A stretch of 64,000 bases of DNA from Portulaca oleracea (Eukaryota > Streptophyta > Magnoliopsida > Caryophyllales > Portulacaceae): contig CM055880.1 of assembly GCA_029582165.1 (NCBI GenBank), positions 1,426,001 to 1,490,000 on the forward strand, given 5' to 3'. Positions 13,173-26,540 of this stretch are shown here, one piece after another. Position 1 is the stretch's first letter. Each line of letters begins with the position of its first letter. The notes under the pieces were generated by a model that made no database searches, had not been told where the DNA came from, and saw only the letters and a list, made by a program, of their open reading frames with translations. A program made the position numbers and the translations under genes.

Positions 13173-16100
13173 TTAAGGACACCGAACATTCCTACCTGGT
13201 CCTCCGTAATAAATATAATTACCCCAAACACCATTAACCCCGCCTCGAATATCGTAACAATTCGGATGATCCGCCACAACTCGGAGGTTCGACACCGGAA
13301 TCAAGCTATTATCCCAATCCACAATTTGCAAATTCCGAAAGTAGGAAGCTTTTCCGAAGCCTTCACCGGAAAAATGACCGCTTCCCATTTGGGTCGAAGT
13401 GTGAAATCCTCCTGGCCTTGAATTCACAATCTCTCCCCCAAATTGAACCATGCTTGCATGCTCACGTAAATGTGTGAACAAAAATGATGGCCAGTACCCG
13501 ACTAAGACCCCAGATCCAAATTCAAGCCACCAGTTCCCATGTTTCGGATCCTGCAAAATTAATCAATAATTTTAAAAACATTTAATACTAACAATAAGAA
13601 TTGTTCAATGAACTACTCCATTTCTCACTATATCACTTTAACTAAATTTTATTTTTCATAATATCTATCACTGTGCAATTTTAATTCAATACTAACAACT
13701 GTTTTTCGAATTTGCTTTTTACTTTTATCATTCCACTACAATCGTATAGAAAAAAATAGAAATATTCTTAATAATATACCAATCAAATTTACTTATTACT
13801 ATTTTCTTGAAATTTTTATAAAGAAATGGAGAAAGTACTAATTTAATTGTGTAATTAAACAAATATTATGGCTACTTAATTGCTAGGATTAGTAGTTCCT
13901 CCCATGTGCATGGTAGCAATTACTAGGCAAAGTTTCAATGTGCGTACCAATTAAACTGATACAATATTAATAGTACATCATAACCTATAGTTCTTTTTGT
14001 CCGTAGGTAGTCACTGTACTGTTAATAAAATAATTAAAGAAAATATTTTATAAAATAAAGGATAAAAAATGATGTTTGAGGAGGTTATGTAATTAGTGGA
14101 ATTATTTAAATATGTCAAAAAGTATTACTACTTCTGTTCCAAATTAATTGTCACTTTGTCTAAATTTTGACTGTTAATTATTCACATTATAATGAATTAC
14201 AATATGAAATTACCGTCATTAGAAAGATATTTTCCTAATAATTATAATGGATGTAATTTTATATTGTAACTCATTATAATTTGTGAATAATTAACGGTCA
14301 AAATTAGTTAAAATGATAATTAATTTGTAACGGAGGAAGTAGCTAGCATTTTGAGAAATATCAAGTTAATTTTTCTATTAATGATGTCATGTTAAATTTT
14401 GGGAGAATATATACCACTCAAACAAAATAATACACCACATTTGTTATTATTTATTAAGAATATTGTGATTTTATGAGTATACTCCACTTGAAATTTGGAT
14501 TAATCTAACCTTTGAAATCAACACATAAAAAATGCTCCAAATTAAACATATGCACACACATTGATGTAATATGTATACTAAAAGAAAGCTCAATGAGAAA
14601 AGTATAGTATATATTGGCATGTGACTTCCACATTATTTATGTTCCACAAAATGGGGAAATATTGACATGCAAAGCAAGCTAAAAGAGTACTAGGGAAATT
14701 GTTAGGTAATTACTACATATATAGGCAATGTTGGGTGGGTAACTTCATGTGTAAGTATAGAAAAAAAAATGAAAAAGGAGAATTGGGGGCAAAACAAAGA
14801 GTAGGGAAATTGTTAGGTAAATTACTACATATTTTGTAGTTATTAAAATCCCGATCTTAATTTACGATCTTACGATCTTATGATTCAAAATTTTTGATGT
14901 GATTCTACTATCTACATTCCAGTCCACGATCCTACGTGAATTGATTCCGATCCTAACAACTCATGGATTTGAGTTAGGATCATGATTCTAACAACTTTGA
15001 TATATATTAATATATATGTAGCATCTTTCTTTGCAAAGTGCAAAAAGTGTCATTACAATTTTTTTTGAAAATATTGTTTGAAAAATATTTTTTCTAAATA
15101 TCTACTATCACTAACATCTTAATGGAAAATATTTTTAAATAAACATAATTTTATAAAAATTTTCAAAGATATATTATTAAAAAATAATGATTAAAATATT
15201 GTATTAAAGGTAGAAAAAATTCAAAAACAATACTTTTTTGAAATAGAAGGAATAGAATGGAAGTGTAGGTAGGGGTGCATGCCTAACAAAGTATGCACGC
15301 GTGGATTAAAGGGTAAGGAATTTTGTGTGTTACTTGGAATAAGATTTTGGTGATGTTTGTTTTTGCCAAAGGGAAATAAAGTTGTTTTGGTGGATTCTTT
15401 ACTCCTTCAAAATTTTGTACTTTTTTACTGCCATGTTTGTTTGAGCCACTCTTTCACTAGCTAGAATGTCGTATATATGTGTATATGCAACTCTCCTTTT
15501 TAGTTTTCCCCAACCAAAAGTTAAAGTATATGACTATATATGTGCACCTAATTAGGCTAGGATGTTAAAGCTTTAAATATACCAATAAAAATTATGTAAA
15601 GATAATTTCAAAGCTTATGTTACAACCAAACAATTCTAGAACTCTTTGTATAATTGTTTGCATGAATATATACAATGTTAGTGAATGTTTGTATTCTCCA
15701 CGTTTTGTCTAGTTTCACTATTTAGACACCAAACTTTTTTTCTGTACGAATGTCTTTATGGAAGCTTGTTAAATAACTATGTATGATAATCGACATATTA
15801 AGTTTATTTAAAGAAATGGGTTTAAATTAGCTATTAATGAAAAAAAATTCTCATATATATATGTGTGTGTGCCCATTTATGATCTTATTATAACATAGAC
15901 TAATACTCCCTCTGTTTCATATTAATTGTTGTCTTTAGAAATTGTGCAATCAAGTTTCAAAATTTTTGACCGTAAATTTCTCAACATATACAATAAGCTA
16001 CTAAATAAAATTATCACCATTAGATTTTTAACGAAAAAATACTATCATAAAGGTATAATATTGCAATTGTTAATAACATATTATGTAAGAAATTATCAAT

Positions 16101-19011
16101 TAAAGAATGACATTGGAGACCGTGAAATACAAAATTATGACAATTAATATGAAACAGAAAGAATATATATTCATGTCACTAAACTAATAACATGCATGCT
16201 AGGTAGAATATAAACATTATTTTGGTAAAGGAGAGTGAAAATACATGCATAAATTTTAAAAAAAAAGGTTATTTACCTTCCAAATAAGGAGAGTGATGTC
16301 AAATTGTCCTCCATGGTAGGAAGAAGTAGGAGAAATAGCAGCCCCAATAGCAATCCTACTATTTGTCTGTACAAACCCTGAGCACAGCAAATTGTAGCAC
16401 CCTGTTGTTTGATATGCATCTGTCTGCCAATTATTTTTCCAAGGTAATAAATGAGAAAAAATGTTTTTTGGTAATTAAAAGGTTTAAAAAAAGTTACAGA
16501 GGATAAAAGGTTAAAAATAGGTGACTTACTGTCCAGTAGGTGAAAAACCTTGGATAATTATCACCATACAGCTCTGGACTAACCTGAATGCAAAAAAAAT
16601 AATTAAATGACTTTAGGTGCTATTAATTAATTACTACTAGAGGTGTGTATTTAATACTGAATTGATGGTTGGATGAGTATGTAGCAGTTAGAAGCAATGA
16701 ATTCTTGCAATTACACACTTTTATTTGTCAACAGGTTATCAAAAAAAATATTGTCAACAGGTTAATTTAATTTGCATTTATATTACAATCCTTAGGCATA
16801 AAAAAAATCTCAGCAGATATGTTCACTTAAATTATCACTCGTTATATGGCACACCTTAGAGTACCTACCTAGGTCCATCAAAGTGTTAAATTTTAGAGAA
16901 AAAAAAAATCATTTATATGTATTACAAAATTCATTATAAATCTATCAATTTTATTATAAAATTCATTGATATATTTGAAATCTATCAATTTTTTTATATG
17001 AACTCATCATGAAAAGTTGGTCTATTTTAACATATATATATGGTCGACCTAGCTAGGCAAGTCCACCATGGTATAGGGTATGATTTGCGCAAATTATCAA
17101 GTTACTAAGATAGTCTCATATGAAAGTTATTGACAAATTATTTCAAGGAAAGTTTGGTTGGAAAACTTTTTTTTTGGAAAATTAGTTAGCTTATAAAAAT
17201 TGACCAATTTTTCTTTTATTATAACTTTTGTATCACTAATATGATAACTTTTATATCATGATATTCTGTATATGATAAGATTTCATTAAAAAAAATAAAA
17301 AAAAAATACTCTAGTAACATGTTCAAGTGAAAAAAGATTTCGAAAATAAGTATATTGTATGTTAAATAAAAGATTTTAGTATCAAAATAGTTAAAATAAT
17401 AACAAAGAAAGAAATATATATATACTTGCCTGCCAACCAGCTTCAATGGTGTTGAGGTCATCACCAAAAGAGCCAGAAATGACCCAAATTTGAGATAAGC
17501 TGAATTCATAGGGGTTAGCCACTCTTGGTGACCATACATTTATGCTTGCTTTTGCTCCATAATATTGATCTCCATTTACATATCCCACTGCATGCTGTTC
17601 CACCATGCAAATTAATATTAGACAAATATTATATTTAATTACATAATTACCATTGAATTTATTGGAATTTTTTTATAACAAGGGAAGACATATATATAAG
17701 ATAAAAAAGATTTTACCGACGTATCTAATAATATTAATTTTTTTTCACGACAGTTATATAATATTAATTTATATTTTTAATGATTTTATATGTTACATAA
17801 TTAATAGTTAAAGTTTGTAAAAATTGATTTTATGAACCTTATACCAACATATAATTAGAAATGGATGGGATAATATGATTGTTCCACATAATAGGTTTGA
17901 CATGATATACGAGATCCTCTGTATTAAATTCTGTATATATATTACATGTACCCGGAGCAATATGTTTCAGATATTTGTGAGTGAACAATCATAATAATCA
18001 GAGTGAACAACCTAATATATATGGGTAAATAACCTAATATATGTTGATGAACAATCGTAGTATCTGTAACACATGCTCCAAGTGCATTTAATAAATTACA
18101 GTTCTTTACACAAGGGTATAACATATATCAAATTCAGTTAATTAGGAATGGAGGGACTATGCCAAAGTGGATTTGTGGTTGATTTATATTCAAGTATTAA
18201 TTATGGTTAGTCTAATCATTATGAATGCATTTTGGTACATAAATTTGGAAAAATATATATGGGGAAGGTCTATTCAACATTTCATAAATGAAATAGACAT
18301 TGGATTCAACTATTAATTTAATGCATTACATATGTGAGTTGGCACTAAGCTACTTCAAAAAATGTTGCTACTAATTTGGCAAAACAAATATTATGGCTGC
18401 CATTTAATTAGGTATATGTTCATTTATTTTATTTTTTTTGAAGTTTTGAAGTAAAAACTTATGCTTTTAGAAATTTAAAATATCCCACCAAATTGTAAGG
18501 TGCTTATAACATAAAGCTTTAGTTCCAATTGTCTTTCAACATAAGTTTTACAATTCCTAAATTAATATAAATTTACTATCATGATCTTTTAATTTTTTGT
18601 TCTTCTTTAAAAGTATATATAAGTGACATTGTCCATCATTGTCATGATTTATTACAATAAATTATTATAAAATTGTCTCTTTACATTTTTAGGGCAATAA
18701 CTACTTCCATTTTAATTTTTGAGAAAAAAGGGAAATAAATGAATTTCCAACCTGTGCAAATGATGAGAAAATTTGCATAAAAAGAGAGGATGAAAATTGA
18801 ATTCAAGTAATTTAGCAAGTGTGTGAAAGTGCACTAAATGAAGAAAACCATGAGAGTGTGTAATTGCTAGAAGAAGCAACCCTGACTGAACAATAAATAA
18901 AATGGAAGAAGTAAATAAATATGACCCCAACTACCATAAATTCTTCTTCTTCTTCTTCCTTTTTTCTTTTTGCAAGTCATAAAATTAGCTCAAATCTTGT
19001 CATACCAAGAA

Positions 19012-19075
<64 letters not shown>

Positions 19076-21841
19076 ATGTTCTAGCTCTCTTCCCTTTATT
19101 TTATTTTCTTTTTGAGGAGAAGAGTGTGAAGAGGTTGATAAAAATTCAATAAAATGCAGCTTAATTAATATAGCGATATCGAATATTTATTGTTCCATAC
19201 TTCTTTGTAGTTTCGGCGAAATTTAGGTCGACCGACATAAAGCCTAACAAATTATATTCAAAATTTACGTAATTTGCAAAATATATAAAACAAACAATCT
19301 AATTTATAATTGGTAAAATTTAACTATTAACTCTATATACAAGCTACTTTAGAGAGGAAAACAAGTGAATTTTCACAAAAATATATATTTTGATTGAACA
19401 ATGCTTACACTTATGTTTTTTATAGTCAACAAAATTTGCAATTTATGATTCAAATTCTTGATACATAATTAATTTTGATGATATGGCAAGATGAGTCTGA
19501 TCTATGGTACAATGTGGTCCTTGATTGATATATTTCATCAAAATAGGGGGAAATTTGGTAAGAAAAGAATTTTGAATAGTCTTTCATGGACTTTGTGGCA
19601 TATGTCCTATTGTAACTTTGGATTTTAATGGTATAAAATATGTGATTATTTATAGCATTTTCTCACATTGTCGATCAAAAACAAAAAATACTCATATTTT
19701 CTTACATATATAAGTGAAATTCTTAGAAATATATATTTGAAAATTGATCAATTATTTTTGCAAAATATAATAGCCTCCCCCCCCCCCCCCAAAAAAAAAA
19801 ATCATCCAAATTTTTGTTCTCAATGAAACTAAAAAAAGGGGAAATTAAACAATATTAAAAATTTTGTACTGTTGATTGAACTCTACAAAAATACAGAAAC
19901 AACCTTTTTAAATAATATTTATTTAACTTGATTTGATTTTATTGGGGAATGTTAAGTTTCCATTGTATATGTAAATAGACAAGTGAAGAACTTTAGTAAT
20001 GGCTTCTTTTCCAGTATCTTTTGACCCATTTAGCTGGTATTAGCTAATGGCACTTGCCATGGTAATGATGAACAACTTCAAGCACTTTTTCCTTTTCATA
20101 ATTTACATTATTCAATTAATTTTTAAATATAAGAATTTATATTGATATTATAAATTTATTCTGTTAAATTTTTTTTATAGTAAACGACTAAATTAATTAA
20201 TGTTATATGACTTTTTATTAATAAATATTTCTTCTTTTGTAAAAAATATAATTTTTTAACCATAACTCTTCATTCAAATAGGAAAATTTTAATTGGAAGA
20301 ATCCGTACTTTCACCAATTAATCCTTATTTATATTTTGGATTCTGGTAATAAAAAAAAACCTTAAATTATAGTGGTATCAAATCCACCTCCACATTCTTT
20401 TTATTTTTTTCATTCCTATTCTATATTGCTTTTGTTTTTTTTCATTTATGTCCCCAAAATGGTAATGAAGTATAGTTATTAAAAGAATTTTTATATTATT
20501 TTTTTGAGAATCTGAGAAATTATTATGATTTTTTTTTACATGAATAAAAGTGAAAAAAAATCGTAAAAAAAAATAAAAAAATTGGAAGAAACACTGTAAA
20601 TTAATTAAAAATCGTGGTAAAGTGATATACTAAGTTTTGAATCAAATGTAATTTAAAATCTATAATATTTCGGGTATATTCTCGGCGCTGTCCCATAAAA
20701 TCCAATTTTATTTTTTTTGAACCATCAGAATTCAAAATGAAAGTAGAGGTTATTGATATACAATTGGTGAAAATAGAAATTATTAGAATCCAATTTTCCT
20801 ACTAATATATGCACCCAAAGAAATGAAATGAAATTCTCAAAAAAATAAAAAAAACCCCAAAAAAGGAGATTTTTTTAAAAATAAATGGACTTACTTCATG
20901 GTCAGTGCCAGTAGAGTCTCTTCTAACATGTCTTCTGGGTTTTCTCCCAAATCTGGAAACAGAAGAAGCTCTCATCATATCATCTTCTGTTGTTCTTCTT
21001 ATTGGAATTGTTCCTTCTGGGCATTCTTCTCCTGTTAGGTGCCATATTTGGAAGCTTTCTTCCATTATTTTACTCTTCCCTACCCTCTCCCCATATCCAT
21101 TCGGCCTCTCCGGCGGATCCTGCATGTAATCATAACAACTCTCAGTATGAATCCCGCTTATACAGTATCGCATAAACCTAAACTAACAATTACGAATAAG
21201 TTCAGTTTAGAAGAAGATCAGGAAAATAAGTTCATGTTATGTTGGTTTAATAAGTTAAGGGCATACTTTTTCCAACTTACTTTTTTTTATTTCGAATAAG
21301 TTCAGTTCAGAAGAAGACCAGGAAAATAAGTCATATTATGTTGGTTTAATAGTTTAGCATAAGTTATGAAATTATATTCAGTATAAGTCCAAAAATAAGT
21401 TGAAAAAACAAACCGTAGACAAAGAAAAGGAATAACATAACATACCAATGGTTTTTGGCCTCTTAATAGAGGGTGATGAAATGCTGGTTGTTGGTGAGCT
21501 AATACACAATCTATAATATCCCCATCTACACTCTTTGAACACCAAAATGACACCAAAAAAAACCCATCAATTTACATACAAAACAGGGGAAAACAGAGTA
21601 AAAGAAGAGTTAAAAAAAGGAGAAAAAGAGGGAGAAATACTTGAATAGTCTTCATAGGAATTTTGTTGATATTGTCAAGATGTTCTCTGATTCTTCTGAG
21701 CTTATCAAACTCATCACCAGGTCTAAAACTCTGGGTTTGATTATGGGAATTAATCTCACTATCGAACTCCGATAAAACAGGGGAAAACAGAGTAAAACAA
21801 GAAACAAACAAGAAGAAAACAAACAAGCCCCTAAATTCCAT
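13173..21841 (-). CDS. Neprosin-domain (DUF239) secreted protein, 7 exons
   Basis: Secreted protein of the neprosin family, glutamic peptidases first known from pitcher plants. Minus-strand exons are 21841-21641, 21532-21446, 21119-20895, 17594-17430, 16583-16530, 16423-16277 and 13550-13173; they join in phase 0 into 418 residues. Residues 1-24 form a hydrophobic signal peptide. Residues about 40-150 match the neprosin activation peptide, with a basic RFGRKPRRHVRR at its C-terminal part, where processing could occur. The catalytic domain (about 170-418) contains EFSLSQIW (Glu201) and GNWWLEFG (Glu303). Their spacing suits the two catalytic Glu of neprosin, but this assignment is inference. 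Intron 4 uses a GC donor; intron 3 is about 3.3 kb and intron 6 about 2.7 kb. Many plant paralogues have unknown substrates, so peptidase activity is not proven. Confidence 0.92.
14130..14341. mobile_element. Stowaway-like MITE in neprosin intron 6
   Basis: Ends are CTACTTCTGTTCCAAATTAA on the left and TTAATTTGTAACGGAGGAAG on the right, flanked by TA. The terminal sequences are inverted copies of one another with few mismatches. The interior is an AT-rich near palindrome. Confidence 0.75.
15906..16163. mobile_element. Stowaway MITE in neprosin intron 6
   Basis: Begins CTCCCTCTGTTTCATATTAA after TA and ends with TTAATATGAAACAGAAAGAA before TA. It shares interior words such as AATTGTTAATAACATATTAT with the element at 58620-58848, so the two belong to one subfamily. 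Confidence 0.83.
17428..17429 (-). other. Non-canonical GC splice donor, neprosin intron 4
   Basis: The exon that ends in the residues EAGWQ is followed on the minus strand by GCAAGT, giving CAG|GCAAGT. This is the usual context of the minor GC-AG intron class. The downstream acceptor at 16584-16585 is AG. No nearby GT donor keeps the conserved VSPELYGDNYP exon in frame. Confidence 0.8.
19012..19075. repeat. Tetranucleotide microsatellite (TATC)n
   Basis: About sixteen uninterrupted copies of CTAT/TATC inside neprosin intron 3. A shorter TTC run lies just to the left (about 18942-18959). Frames across it encode only Tyr-Leu-Ser-Ile repeats and are not genes. Confidence 0.97.
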
Positions 21842-22334
21842 GCTTATACTTTTCCTATTTTCTCTCCTTTCATTCCCTCTTTCTTGTCTACATTGATCTT
21901 GTCTTCTACTTCTTCTTATGGTGTAAAAATGGAGGGTTTTTGGGTGAACACCCACCTCCATTTTTTCATCCAAATTGAATGAAACCCACAAATTCTTGGA
22001 CCCTTTTGAGAGTTTTTTTGTGGGTATTTTTTGGTTTGTATTGTTTTACAAGGGTTCAAGAGTATGAATGGAGGAATGAATGAATGAATTTTTGGTTGCT
22101 TCTATTCTACTCTATGGTGTTTGTTCTAAGAAGAAGACTTCTCCTTGGTTTTAGAGATGGAGAGAGGAGGAGAAAGTGAGGGAGAATGAGAATTAAAAAT
22201 GAGTTGGGGTTTAATTTTCTGGGTTCTACCATGTGTGAGAAAGTGGAGGTATTAATAGTGGGTGTTATGATCAAAACATGCTCATTTTTATACTACTACA
22301 TTTTCTTTAATGTTTTATCTTATTTTTTTCGAAA
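21842..22334 (-). promoter_or_regulatory. 5' flank of neprosin gene
   Basis: Immediate upstream region of the neprosin start codon. CT/GA-rich tracts (about 21848-21915 and 22154-22190) resemble a plant leader. No single TATA box stands out. The nested transposons at 22697-36009 lie about 0.85 kb upstream of the start and may affect expression. Confidence 0.4.
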
Positions 22335-22690
22335 ATGACATGGGTGTTGGGGCGAGGCATTTTTTAAATATTTTGTCTTATTATTAAAATTATATTATTA
22401 TATATTAAATTGAAATAATATGATGTGATTAAATTATATAATTATAATATTATATATAAATTGGACAAAAATTATATTTTTATCCATTATTTTTTATATT
22501 TCAAAAAAAGTCTAAAATATGTCTAACGAATGAGGTTGATTAGATCAGGATATCGTTTGTGATCATTGGCAGAGTGATAGGTGCATCCAAAGATTTTCAT
22601 AATCGATAATCAATATTTACTATTAAAAATATTAGTGTCAAAAATCATAAGAAATACTAACTTTATGAAGGATAGACACTTAAAAATAAT
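22335..22690. repeat. Dispersed repeat family, copy 2 of 3
   Basis: Contains AAAATATGTCTAACGAATGA, TTAGATCAGGATATCGTTTG and CCAAAGATTTTCATAATCGA, in the same order as the copies at 11005 and 44757. It ends just before the TTA that flanks the Tourist-like MITE. Confidence 0.5.
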
Positions 22691-22776
22691 ATCTTATGAT
22701 GCGTTTGGTAGTTTTACGAGAAAGATTTTCCCTAGCCCCTCTGGAAAAAATTTCCCTGAGTTTGTGAGAGAAATAA

Positions 22777-25700
22777 TGTAACGCCCCGGAAATTCAATAT
22801 TAAAAGGTCAAAGTCAAACTAACGTTAACAGACAAAACTTAGCGGAAGACTTCAAATTTAGTTGGGCGTCACTGCCGTATCCCCGAAGGAATACAAGGCG
22901 AAACACAAATATGTCTGCAGCAGAACTACTAACAACTCAAAACAAACTTTAAGAATTCACAACGATAACAAAATAAAGGGTTCAAGGACTTCTAGACTAA
23001 GCGCTCACTTCTAACTCCCGTCCCAAGATTTAGATCTTCACCAAATCAAAACATTTGAGAAAATGAGGAAATCTCAATAATGTCTACCCCTAACGTTTAA
23101 AACAGTTTAAGTTCATTTCAATTCATTTTGGGGAGAGGGATCAAATCAAACTTTTTACAAACCTTTAACCCTTAACTGTTTTCCTCAACCCATCCAAACC
23201 ATATTTTAATTTGCGGGCGGGATATCAAATCCCAAAAAGAACATCGCCTACCAAAGGCATCATAACAACTATCCTATATCAGGGATACAACCCTGATCTC
23301 CTGGCACATAACCCATACAGGCCTCGAATCCTGGTCTCGGGGTTATCACCCGCATAAATATTAGCCTCTCAACGGCATCAACCAGTCGCCCACCAAGGGC
23401 ATCAACATCTATCCTATATCAGGAGTACAACCCTGATCTCCTGGCACATAACCCATACAGGCCTCGAATCCTGGTCTCGGGGTTATCACCCGCATAAATA
23501 TTAGTCTGTCAAAGGCATCAAAAACAACAACCCGCTTAATGTTTTCACTTTGAATTATTAATTCATTAATCAAACTCATCTCACAACTCTCAAGTCAAAC
23601 CCAACTCGGATTATCAAAATCATTAACAAAACTTCGAATAAAAGACCATCCAATTTCTCAACTCAAATAAACCAAGATCACAAACGAATCAAAAAGATTA
23701 TTAAAATAGATGGTCGTATTTCCACAAAAGTCCCCTTTCGGGATGCAATTCTCAAAATAGATTATAAAACATCAAAACACATTTAAAGAGCATCCCGGTG
23801 GGGATTAGAGCATAGACAATTACCTTATATACTTCACAGCACAGCAAAAGAGAACACACTTGAGCTCACTAACGTCTCGCACTAACTCGGGCCTAGAATA
23901 AAAGTAATTATCTAATCAAAACGCGTTCTAACGAAGTTAGAATTATCTATTAACTACCTAACCCATCCCCTAGGAACACTTAGGTTCCTAACATTTACGA
24001 AATTACACTTAACATCTCTAAGATAACACTTAACATGATCACACATTAATTTCACTCAACAATTCTTTATAAATAAACGCAAACAGAGGACAGATTATAA
24101 TGTTCACATAAAACGGGTCACAACTCGACTTCCCGACATCCTACGGGGCTGGTTCTGGACTTTTCGGAAACCTCGGGATGTCTACTAAAACTTCTATGTT
24201 GATGACTAAGCCCAAATCAGTCCCGAAGGACTCTAAAAACACCCGTCTTTCCCATTGGTCCAATTCTGACAGGTTCTAGTAAAACGGTTATAACTCGGGC
24301 TATACAAGTCAAACGTTCGATCCGTAAAATTCCTATGGTTCCTAACATCTAAGGGAACCTCAAATCCAAAAGGTTTGATCAAAAGACAACTATACTAACC
24401 TTGGCAACCCGATCTTTAGACACTAACGAAACTGTCCCGATAACGGCTCTTATTTAGTTTATAATTTTAGTTCTAACTTCCACCATTCGATCCCGGGGTC
24501 CTAATTTGGGCTCAAAACAGTAACTAGGGTCTAAGGTATAAAGTCCAACTTAGCTTAGGTCCAACAATCAACCTTCCCATCATAAGAATCAAATTACAAC
24601 ACATGAAATCAACTTTAATAATTTAATCTAATCCTAAAACATGTATAAGATATCATACACTAACATGACATACCTCATGTACATAAATTCTAAACTAACC
24701 TTGTACTAATCATGCATGAAATATTAACGCTATCCTAAACATGAATTAAACAAGAAAGAACCCTAAGAAATAAAAGAACATGATATTTAATTTAATGAAC
24801 AAGAAACCTAACTAATTTACAAGAATCAAGAAGACTTAGGTTTTCATGTACAAGAATCATAAAGAACTTAGTAACATTAAACTACTAATCAAGAACCTAG
24901 GGTTTTAATAACAAGAATCAACCTAATTTATTTAACAAACTTTAACAAGATTAATTCCTAGGAAACAATAAAAGACTTAACGATTAACCAACTAAACATT
25001 CAAGAAAATAACCTAAGTAATAAATTTCCAAGTTCGTACATACAATAATATTGAGGTCTAAATTCTACATAATTCATAAGTTAAAGAAATAATAAACGAT
25101 TCAACCCTAACGATTTAACTATTACAACCTAATCTAATTACAATTTTATAACATAAAATTACACATAACAATTACAAAAAATTACACAAAATTACAACAA
25201 GAAAATAATTACAATTAATTTCCCTAATTACAACACTAATAATACAATAATTATAAAAACAGAATATTAATAACAATAATAATTACAATTAAAATCAGAT
25301 TAATAATAATAAAAACAAGAAAAGAAAAAGGAAAAAGGAAAGAAAAACAAGAATCAGTTAGGGTTAGGGTTAGGGTTTACGTAGGTTAGGGCAGCGGCGG
25401 TTTCTGGCGACGGCGGGCGGCGGTCGGAGGGGGTGCGTCGGGGTCGCAGGTGGCAGGCGTCGACCGTGGGCTCGTCGGAGGGGGGTGGTTGACGTCGATT
25501 TTCCGAGCAACAATCGCCAGTGACTCGAGCGGCCTTTTCTTCGACTGGGAGAGGCTCCGGCGACGTTAGGGTGGCGGGGCAGAGGTCGCCTGGTGGTCGG
25601 GCAGCGACGGCGACACCAAAGGTCGCGGCGGCCGGCGATGAGGGCGGCGAAACGAGCGGAGTTAGCGCAAGGGAGAAAAAGAGAAAAAGAGAGAGAAGAG

Positions 25701-26381
25701 GGAAGGCACGGTGGTTACCGGCGAGGGTGGCGACGGGTGGTGACGACGGTGCTGGTGGCGTCGGTGGCGGCACGTCTGGTGGCGCGGCTGGGCAGGGGCG
25801 AGAGGCGGGGAGGTCGAGAGGAAGAAAGAGGGAAAAAGAGAGAGAAGAAAAGGGAGGAGGCTTGGTTGCGGTGGTGTTTTCCGGCGATGGGAGCGGCGGC
25901 GCCGGCGGTGGTGACCTGGTGGTCGGGGCTGCTGGGCGAGAGAGGGAGCAGGGAGGGAGAGAGAGAGGTTGAGAGCTAGGGTTTGGTTTAGGGAGTTTAG
26001 GGTTTTTTTAGGGTTTTGAGAGAGGGAAAAGGGTTTATATATTATACCCATAATTAGGCCCACTAATCCTATTCCTAACCCAACCCATTTAAAACAATTA
26101 AAACTGATTTTCTTTCAAAAGCCCAATAATTTTGAATAATTGTAATAATAATAATAATACTAATAACATATAATCACATAACAAATAATATTCACGTAAT
26201 TAATCACATAATAATATTAGTCAGCGGAAATTACTAATCTACCCTTGTTAGTCTCTCAACGGTCCTACGAGCTCAAGCGTTAGCATAAATAAACACATTA
26301 CGAACAACAGTAAATAACGAAGTCAACCTATTTTATTAACGACGTCACGGTCAACATCGTTGGATTTTTCGGGGTTTTACA
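22777..26381 (-). repeat. 3' LTR of the chromovirus (3605 bp)
   Basis: Starts TGTAACGCCCC and ends GGTTTTACA. It contains a 140-bp tandem duplication (23271-23520), an AT-rich middle, a telomere-like run of TTAGGG units (25358-25378), and a GC-rich block (about 25380-25970) with CGGCGG and GAGAGAAAAAG words. A TATA-like site lies at 26032-26046 (minus strand). Open frames in the GC-rich block appear on both strands, match no family I know, and differ between the two LTRs by frame-changing indels, so they are not called as genes. Confidence 0.95.
23271..23520. repeat. 140-bp tandem duplication inside the LTR
   Basis: The unit begins ATCCTATATCAGG and holds CTGGCACATAACCCATACAG and GGTTATCACCCGCATAAATA. 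It occurs at 23271 and again at 23411. The 5' LTR holds the matching pair near 32840 and 32971. There the first unit has lost several short G- or GG-containing bits while the second is nearly identical. Confidence 0.9.
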
Positions 26382-26532
26382 TCATTATCTTCTTAAAAGA
26401 AGTTTCGTCCTCGAAACTTAAACTTAAACTTAACCCTAACGGTCCGGTAAGGAAAACTAACGGTTTCATTCCTCCTAAAATTCGAGGTTTTACATCATTA
26501 CCTTCTTAAAAGAAGTTTCGTCCCCGAAACTT
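26372..26532. repeat. Duplicated LTR end and polypurine-tract region
   Basis: The junction of the 3' LTR with internal DNA (GGTTTTACATCATTATCTTC from about 26374) is repeated about 110 bp further in (GGTTTTACATCATTACCTTC from about 26484). Each copy is followed by TTAAAAGAAGTTTCGTCC and CGAAACTT. The minus-strand AAGAAGATAATGA beside the LTR is the likely plus-strand primer site, and AAGAAGGTAATGA is its second copy. Confidence 0.85.
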
Positions 26533-26540
26533 GACGCGCC

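Noticed and set aside
19012..19152. Short frames encoding Tyr-Leu-Ser-Ile repeats
   Set aside because: Translation of the (TATC)n microsatellite inside a neprosin intron.
25358..25378. Telomere-like TTAGGG run as an interstitial telomere
   Set aside because: It is present at the same place in both LTRs, so it is part of the retrotransposon.
25354..26063. Long overlapping open frames in the GC-rich part of both LTRs
   Set aside because: They occur on both strands, encode low-complexity Arg/Gly/Pro-rich sequence, and change frame between the two LTRs.
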